Assembly: GCF_016938855.1 (NCBI RefSeq)
Contig: NZ_JAFHAP010000005.1
Location: 124,001 to 188,000, forward strand
From: Polycladomyces zharkentensis
GTDB lineage: Bacteria; Bacillota; Bacilli; Thermoactinomycetales; JIR-001
Direction of reading: 5' to 3'
Length of the DNA: 64,000 nucleotides
In this document: in pieces, positions 59,215 through 64,000 of the stretch
Layout of the letters: each line of letters opens with the position of its first letter
Numbering within the stretch: position 1 is the stretch's first letter
The notes under the pieces: model-generated
Database searches by the model: none
What the model was told of the DNA's origin: nothing
What the model saw: only the letters and a program-made list of their open reading frames with translations
Program-made: the position numbers and the translations under genes

Positions 59215-59913
59215 ATGCGGATTTTGGTGGCGGAGGATGATCCGGCCGTTTGCGAAATGCTGTCATTATTTTTCGATAAAGAAGGGTATGCCGCCCAATT
59301 TGTCCATGACGGCCAAGCGGCATGGGAAATGTGGAAAAGTCAGCCGTACGATATGTTAATCCTGGATTGGATGTTGCCCAAAATGGACGGAATCACGATT
59401 TGCCGACGCGTCCGTCGGGAATCGGATGTACCCATCATCCTGTTGACAGCCCGGATACAAGAGTCAGATCAGGTGTTGGGTTTGGAAATCGGGGCGGATG
59501 ATTACGTGACCAAGCCGTTCAGCCCATTGGCGTTGATGGCCAGGATCAAAGCGATCCGACGGCGGTGTTCGCTCAAGGAGGGAGACAGAGAAGAAGACTG
59601 GATTCGTACCCGTCATTTTGCCGTACGTCGTGAAACGAAGGAAGTATGGCGGGACGGCGTGAAGATTGAGCCATTGACACCCAGGGAATTTGATCTGTTG
59701 TGCCATTTTCTGCGTCATCCGCGCCGCGTGTTTTCACGCGAGGAGTTGTTGGATGCCGTCTGGGGATACGATTTCTATGGAGACGAGCGCACGGTGGATG
59801 CGCATATCAGGCGGTTGCGAAAAAAGATTGCCGTCCCGGGGAAGGAATGGATCCATACCGTGTGGGGTGTGGGGTACAAGTGGGAAGAGGCGGAAGTCGA
59901 TGAAGAACGGTAA
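59215..59913 (+). CDS. OmpR/PhoB-family response regulator
   Basis: 232-residue two-component regulator. The receiver domain has the acidic pair EDD (residues 6-8), the phospho-Asp in LILDWMLPKMDG (about 51), Thr in LLTAR and Lys in VTKPFSP (about 101). The C-terminal winged helix (LTPREFDLLCHF, then DERTVDAHIRRLRKKI) binds DNA. GGAGAGGGGG lies before the ATG. It overlaps the kinase gene by 14 bases, so the two form a pair. Confidence 0.94.
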   Translation: MRILVAEDDPAVCEMLSLFFDKEGYAAQFVHDGQAAWEMWKSQPYDMLILDWMLPKMDGITICRRVRRESDVPIILLTARIQESDQVLGLEIGADDYVTKPFSPLALMARIKAIRRRCSLKEGDREEDWIRTRHFAVRRETKEVWRDGVKIEPLTPREFDLLCHFLRHPRRVFSREELLDAVWGYDFYGDERTVDAHIRRLRKKIAVPGKEWIHTVWGVGYKWEEAEVDEER

Positions 59914-61306
59914 GTTGTTTCACAAGATGTTGGCCGCACAGATCGCGGTGTTGCTGACGGCTGTCATGCTGATGTCGGCCATCACATCCGTGGCCGTACA
60001 AAAATTTTTGTATCAGCAGAAATGGAAGGAATTGCGGGAGATCGGCCAGTTGGTGATTCCCAGTACCCCTACGGACGGCGAATTGGTACGTCGATGGAGG
60101 CAGTTGCGACCGGTGTTGGGTGCCAGAGACATCCATGTACTGCAAGTGGATGGACGCGGACGGGTATTGTTTCCCGTCGGGTTCAGGGGAAACAGTGTGA
60201 CGATCAGCTCCGATGTGAGAAACAGGTTGATGCGTGGAAAAGTGGTGGAAGGGAGGGATAGAATCGGGAACCAACCGGTGACATGGGTGATTTTCCCCGA
60301 CCGGAGACAAACCGATCTGCGGGCGTGGATTCTTTTTTCCCCCGTGGAAGGAATCAACCGGGCAATCCGGCGGATCCGTGCCGGACTCCTGTTGGCGGCA
60401 TCGATCGCGTTGGTGGTGGCATTGGTGCTCAGCGGATGGTTCACACGGGGATGGGTCCGCCGTATTGAGGTCTTGCGCAGGTTGACCGGTGAGATTCGGC
60501 AGGGTCGTTATCACGCACGTGCGGAGGTGGAAAGCGGCCCGCTGGAGTTGATGGAGCTGACCCGTGATCTGAATGCCATGGCTGAACGGTTGGCGGAATG
60601 GGAAAAGGAGATCCGTCAATTCGAACTGCGCCGGCAGCAGTTTGTCTCGGACGTTTCCCATGAATTGCGCACACCGCTCACCTCCATTCGCGGGTGGTTG
60701 GAAGGATTGGAGTCCCGTATGGTGACGGAAGAGGAGCGAATGCGGGCGGTGGCGTCCATGAAGCGGGAGACGATGAGGTTGATTCGGTTGATCAACGAAT
60801 TGCTCGATCTGGAAAAGATTCGGTCGGGGACAATCGAGTTGAAACAGGAGCAGATTCCAATCGCCGAGGTATTGGAGATCGTGGTCGAACAACTGGGTCC
60901 CGTCGCCGAGGAAAAAGGATTGCGGTTGGAGATCGATGCACCTCGTGACCTGATGGTTATCGCCGATTACGACCGATTGATGCAAATCCTCATCAATCTG
61001 GTGAAAAATGGACTCCAATTCACCGAGCGTGGATGGGTGCGTGTCACGGCTGACAAAACCGACGGTGGAACCCGGATCTGTGTGGAGGATACGGGGATCG
61101 GGATGACGGAGGAGCAATTGGCCCGGATCTGGGATCGATTTTTCAAAGCCGATCCCTCCCGATCGCGGCAGGGAGGAGAAACGGGTCTGGGATTGGCGAT
61201 CGTCCGTCAATTGGTGAAGGCTCACGGCGGTCAGATTCGGGTGGACAGCACACCGGGGAAAGGCACCTGTTTCACCGTTTGGTTGCCGGATGGAAACGGC
61301 GGGTGA
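59900..61306 (+). CDS. Sensor histidine kinase
   Basis: 468-residue membrane kinase. Two helices (about residues 10-32 and 160-180) enclose an extracellular sensor of about 125 residues, followed by a HAMP domain, the phospho-acceptor FVSDVSHELRTPLTSIRG (about 245-262) and a HATPase domain with NLVKNGLQFT, EDTGIGM and GETGLGLAIV boxes. It phosphorylates the regulator encoded just upstream. The signal is unknown; the secreted repeat protein downstream may be a target or part of the same response. Confidence 0.94.
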   Translation: MKNGKLFHKMLAAQIAVLLTAVMLMSAITSVAVQKFLYQQKWKELREIGQLVIPSTPTDGELVRRWRQLRPVLGARDIHVLQVDGRGRVLFPVGFRGNSVTISSDVRNRLMRGKVVEGRDRIGNQPVTWVIFPDRRQTDLRAWILFSPVEGINRAIRRIRAGLLLAASIALVVALVLSGWFTRGWVRRIEVLRRLTGEIRQGRYHARAEVESGPLELMELTRDLNAMAERLAEWEKEIRQFELRRQQFVSDVSHELRTPLTSIRGWLEGLESRMVTEEERMRAVASMKRETMRLIRLINELLDLEKIRSGTIELKQEQIPIAEVLEIVVEQLGPVAEEKGLRLEIDAPRDLMVIADYDRLMQILINLVKNGLQFTERGWVRVTADKTDGGTRICVEDTGIGMTEEQLARIWDRFFKADPSRSRQGGETGLGLAIVRQLVKAHGGQIRVDSTPGKGTCFTVWLPDGNGG

Positions 61307-61433
61307 TTCGGATGCCCGTTTTGATCTTCTTCCTTGCATGGTCTGATTATGATTTTTCGTCGCAGCTTCGTCATCATTTCGTCATGATTTGTGGTTAAGA
61401 TAATAGACAAAAGTCATGACGGGAGTGAGAAGC

Positions 61434-62306
61434 ATGCGCAAACTGAAAAAGGTGGTCATCACGGGAACCGCGGCGGGACTGTTGATAGGCGGCGTGCTGG
61501 GCGTTCATCACATCGCGCAGGCAAAGCAAAGCGGATCGTCCTCGGATTCGTGGTTCGCATCCACGGCCCGCACTCAGTTGTTGACGAGTGGCGGGACAAC
61601 AACGGATGCGAAAAAGGACAAACAGGCACTGGTGCAACGGGTGGCGCGGTATTTGGGCGTCAGTGTCACTGAGATCCAGTCGCTGACGGAGCGGGGTATC
61701 CAACCCCGACAGCTGGTGCCGGCGGCAGTGATCGCCAAATTGAGCAGACAGAAAATCGAGACGGTTCTGGCGGCAAAAAAGGGGAAAACATGGGGGCAAG
61801 TGGCACAATCTTTCCATGTTGACCGTCAGGCGTTCAGACGGGAACTGTCGCGTGTGCTGCCGAAGCATCGTTTGCTCCGGCTGTTCATTCAGCGTCATCC
61901 TGAAGTCGCGTTGCAGACGGTGTCCGCGTACTTGGGAAAAGATCCGCTGCAACTGGCGCAATTGATCAGACAATCTCAATTAAAGCCGAGAGACGTGATC
62001 AAAGCGGCGGTGTTGGCCAAGGCCAGCGGAAAGGACATCGCACAGGTGGTCGCGATGAAAACGTCCCAAAACACTTGGCGCGATGTGGCGCAATCGTTGG
62101 GATTGAAGCGGGAGGATGTCCGTGATGAAGCACGACAGTTGAAAAAGTTGTTCCGCCAACAGTTGAAAAAATGGCATGACCAACATCGTTCCGATGAATC
62201 CGGTGACAAAAAAACCTCTTCAACCGGCAAAACCGACGATCAGCTGCAAACGGAACGCTTGCTGGACGGGTTCGATCCGTTCTCAGCATCGTCTGATACA
62301 TTGTGA
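61434..62306 (+). CDS. Secreted protein with internal repeats
   Basis: 290 residues with a signal peptide (about 1-31, VHHIAQA cleavage region). Two to three copies of a helical unit of about 55-60 residues follow, each like YLGVSVTEIQSLTERG...AAVIAKLS...VLAAKKGKTWGQVAQS, seen again as YLGKDPLQLAQL...VVAMKTSQNTWRDVAQS. The C terminus is charged (QQLKKWHDQHRSDESGDKK). No family name is offered. GGGAGTGAG precedes ATG 61434. It lies 127 bases after the kinase gene. Confidence 0.8.
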   Translation: MRKLKKVVITGTAAGLLIGGVLGVHHIAQAKQSGSSSDSWFASTARTQLLTSGGTTTDAKKDKQALVQRVARYLGVSVTEIQSLTERGIQPRQLVPAAVIAKLSRQKIETVLAAKKGKTWGQVAQSFHVDRQAFRRELSRVLPKHRLLRLFIQRHPEVALQTVSAYLGKDPLQLAQLIRQSQLKPRDVIKAAVLAKASGKDIAQVVAMKTSQNTWRDVAQSLGLKREDVRDEARQLKKLFRQQLKKWHDQHRSDESGDKKTSSTGKTDDQLQTERLLDGFDPFSASSDTL

Positions 62307-62323
62307 GCAATCCATAGTCGAAG

Positions 62324-62356
62324 GCCCGCTCTTCTGGGAGCGGGCGTTTGTATTTT
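62324..62356. terminator. Terminator between convergent genes
   Basis: GCCCGCTC / GAGCGGGC with loop TTCTGG, then GTTTGTATTTTC on the plus strand. Confidence 0.8.
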
Positions 62357-62357
62357 C

Positions 62358-63443
62358 TCAGAAACCTTGCAGCGTGTTCCACACTTCCAGTTTGGTTTGC
62401 ACCTTGTTGATGATTTCATTGGTGAATTCAGTTGTCGTGGCGTTGCCGCCCAAATCGGCTGTTCGCACTCCTTCGCGCACCGTTTCGATCGTGGCTTCGT
62501 AAATGGCGCGAGAGGCGGCGCTGGCTTTGGGATCATTGAAATAAGTGAGCAGAGAAGCACCTGCCAGTATCATGGCCATGGGATTGGCGATATTTTTGCC
62601 ATACAACGAAGGAGCAGTCCCGTGCGGCGCTTCCGCCATTACCACTTTCGGGTTGAAATCTTCGTCGAAGCTCATCAGGATCGATTCGGCACCGGCGATC
62701 GATCCGAACAACTGCAATACCATATCACTCAGGCAATCACCGTCCCGGTTGAGGGCCGGGATCACCATCGGTTCTCCCGAGCTGTTGAGCAGCAAGGCAT
62801 AAGTGGCATCGATCAGTTGCGGCTCGTAGCGCACTTCGGGATACCGCTTGCTGGCCGCGTCCATTTCTTCCTTCAGCATGCCTTCGTATACCGGACTGAC
62901 GGTGTATTTGGGGCCTCCGAACACTTTGGCGTTTGTCTTCTTGGCGTGGCGGAAGGCGAACTCAGCCACGGCACGGCACGTTTTGCGGTCGATTTTTTCC
63001 GTCCGGTACGCCACTTCATCCATTCCTTCGCCTTCGCGCCATTCCTTGGCGCCATAGGCATCACCGACCGCCATCCGAATGATGGAGATCGGGGCATACG
63101 TACCGGCGACCGGTCGCACACCGGGGATTCTGCGTCCTGTTCGGACGATCACCTTGCCGTCGATTTCCCGCCGCAGGATGGCGTTGGGACTGCCCACATC
63201 CCCTTTTTCCTCAGGTGTAATCGTGGCCGCTTTCAGACCGAATCCGGTCCGTTTCATCGCTTGCGCCGCTTCCAATACGACTTGGTTGTTCGTTTTCCGG
63301 CGGTTTTCCAGACTGAGGTCAAATTCCAGAAACTCCAAGTCCAATCCGATCACGTTGGGATCGAGAACACGCAGTGCTTCTTCCAACAACTCCTGACCCG
63401 TCTGGTCCCCTTTCATCACGACGATCGATTTGACATTCGACAT
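62358..63443 (-). CDS. Isocitrate/isopropylmalate dehydrogenase family protein
   Basis: 361-residue beta-decarboxylating dehydrogenase. Substrate and metal motifs are IVRTGRRIPGVRP (about residues 92-104), the Lys/Asp region PVYEGMLKEEMD, and NRDGDCLSDMVLQLFGS (about 241-257); the cofactor part is EAPHGTAPSLYGKNIANP (about 284-301). The short length and lack of the E. coli Icd insertions point to an NAD-type isocitrate or homologous dehydrogenase, without certainty on substrate. GGAGAAAGGAGAAC fixes the ATG at 63443. Confidence 0.88.
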   Translation of the reverse strand: MSNVKSIVVMKGDQTGQELLEEALRVLDPNVIGLDLEFLEFDLSLENRRKTNNQVVLEAAQAMKRTGFGLKAATITPEEKGDVGSPNAILRREIDGKVIVRTGRRIPGVRPVAGTYAPISIIRMAVGDAYGAKEWREGEGMDEVAYRTEKIDRKTCRAVAEFAFRHAKKTNAKVFGGPKYTVSPVYEGMLKEEMDAASKRYPEVRYEPQLIDATYALLLNSSGEPMVIPALNRDGDCLSDMVLQLFGSIAGAESILMSFDEDFNPKVVMAEAPHGTAPSLYGKNIANPMAMILAGASLLTYFNDPKASAASRAIYEATIETVREGVRTADLGGNATTTEFTNEIINKVQTKLEVWNTLQGF

Positions 63444-63477
63444 GATGTGTTCTCCTTTCTCCACGGTCTTATTTGCA

Positions 63478-63608
63478 GGGCGTGTCTGATGGATACGTTC
63501 GCTCCGCTTGTGCACATTGCCCTTGGCCGGCATGCTTGTTTTTCGGCTTCTGCGTTCAGTTTGGCAACTCAAAAAACATGGCTGCCCGTTGGATTGATCA
63601 GACACCCC
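63478..63608. repeat. Small element with terminal inverted repeats
   Basis: GGGCGTGTCTGAT (63478-63490) and ATCAGACACCCC (63597-63608) bound 131 bases without a gene. The ends match the GGNGTGTCTG ends of the structured repeats at 21.7, 44.0 and 47.4 kb, though the inside is different. It lies just upstream of the dehydrogenase gene. The remainder of 63444-63833 has no further feature. Confidence 0.6.
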
Positions 63609-63833
63609 TGGAGCTGGATGGGGATATCGGAATGATCTCCATTTCATGTTGCGAAACTGTGTTTCATTTCTCACCTATCCCATTATAGCGCGCGCAATCC
63701 ATTACGACCAGCGGGAAAGATTCGAACAACTTTACAGGATTTCGGATAGTCTTTCCCGACCGACTGTGATAGGATGCAGGTGTGAAAAAGAATTCCCCGC
63801 AGTCGATCCGAAAGATAGAAAGGAGGGAAAGGA

Positions 63834-64000
63834 ATGAATCATGGACGGATCGGCAGGTGGAGCATCACAGCATTGGTGGTGTGGGTGTTGATCTGTCTTC
63901 CGTCGGCCGTTCCGAGTCCGCTCAACATCCACAGCCCGTTGCCGGAGGTGGACGCCACTTGGGTGAACAGGACGTTGGCCCGAATGAGTCTGGACGAAAA
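63834..64000 (+). CDS. GH3 beta-N-acetylhexosaminidase, 5' part (partial)
   Basis: The first 55 codons of a gene that runs out of the window. The product starts MNHGRIGRWS, has a hydrophobic signal segment (ITALVVWVLICLPSAV) and then WVNRTLARMSLDEK, the typical opening of secreted NagZ-like GH3 glycosidases (L-x-x-M-x-x-x-EK). Such enzymes release GlcNAc from cell-wall muropeptides. GGAGGGAAAGGA precedes ATG 63834. With nagA in the window it fits amino-sugar recycling. Confidence 0.75.
   Translation, partial: MNHGRIGRWSITALVVWVLICLPSAVPSPLNIHSPLPEVDATWVNRTLARMSLDE

Noticed and set aside
59807-61339. 510-codon minus-strand frame opposite the histidine kinase
   Set aside because: No start context and no motif; the kinase on the other strand is complete.
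62367-63635. 422-codon plus-strand frame opposite the dehydrogenase
   Set aside because: Cys/His-rich nonsense composition and no ribosome site; the minus-strand gene has the family motifs.
1-64000. CRISPR arrays, tRNA and rRNA genes
   Set aside because: No regularly spaced short repeats and no tRNA or rRNA-like sequence was noticed on either strand; a tRNA or rRNA search tool was not available.

Overview
The window looks like part of the chromosome of an endospore-forming, Gram-positive member of the Bacillales, most plausibly a Thermoactinomycetaceae-type thermophile. The basis is gene content: two RsfA-type prespore regulators, a tandem array of YjcZ-type micro-proteins, a sporulenol/squalene-hopene cyclase, HemQ (the Gram-positive coproheme pathway), a QoxCD-CtaB-CtaA oxidase cluster, GutM, YpuI and a YrzF-type kinase. 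The family placement is inference; there is no rRNA gene in the window. Start codons GTG and TTG are common and most genes have strong Shine-Dalgarno sequences.

Layout. 0-3.3 kb: end of a quinol oxidase operon with heme O/A synthesis and HemQ. 3.7-5.5 kb: arginase-family protein and aldo/keto reductase. 6-11.7 kb: a GC-rich five-gene mannose cluster (nucleotidyltransferase, GT4, alpha/alpha-barrel protein, phosphomannomutase, mannose-6-phosphate isomerase). 12.8-17.8 kb: an AT-richer sorbitol PTS operon on the minus strand, bordered by a tnpB relic on one side and decayed genes on the other. 18.9-23 kb: a cobalamin riboswitch with an unusually long internal arm in front of a class I ribonucleotide reductase (nrdA, nrdB). 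23.3-26.9 kb: cobinamide salvage genes cobD-cobU-cobS-cobC plus endonuclease V. 27-31.7 kb: a gene broken by two mobile elements, a small regulator facing an ABC transporter, and a GDPD. 32-35.7 kb: lipoprotein, remnants, a holin-like mini-ORF, thiM, uppP. 36-38.9 kb: cbiZ-cbiB (more cobinamide salvage), DUF3054, a YrzF-like kinase. 39-44 kb: CDF transporter, NamA, a frameshifted sqhC. 44-50.7 kb: sugar isomerase, GNAT, phosphoesterase, CoA-binding protein, VWA lipoprotein, MFS transporter. 51-57.4 kb: YpuI, TPR protein, nagA, DUF309, two rsfA-like genes and five yjcZ-like genes. 57.5-64 kb: enolase-superfamily enzyme, VOC protein, two-component system with a secreted repeat protein, an isocitrate/isopropylmalate dehydrogenase, and the start of a GH3 hexosaminidase.

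Genes that work together: QoxC/QoxD with CtaB/CtaA supply a heme-A quinol oxidase while HemQ supplies its heme; the mannose cluster can carry fructose-6-phosphate to GDP-mannose and use it; CbiZ, CbiB, CobD, CobU, CobS and CobC make an almost complete cobinamide-to-cobalamin salvage set, close to a ribonucleotide reductase that is itself under a B12 riboswitch.

The most unusual material is non-coding. (1) Five short elements share left and right ends typical of IS200/IS605 transposons and an omega-RNA-like 3' part but lack tnpA and an intact tnpB; one carries a long structured RNA resembling the HEARO/IscB class and sits in a gene already broken by a second copy. (2) A separate family of structured repeats with a conserved core recurs at several intergenic sites. 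(3) A Fur-box promoter followed about 75 bases later by a strong terminator predicts a short C-rich iron-regulated RNA upstream of nagA. These are readings by eye and no database search was made.
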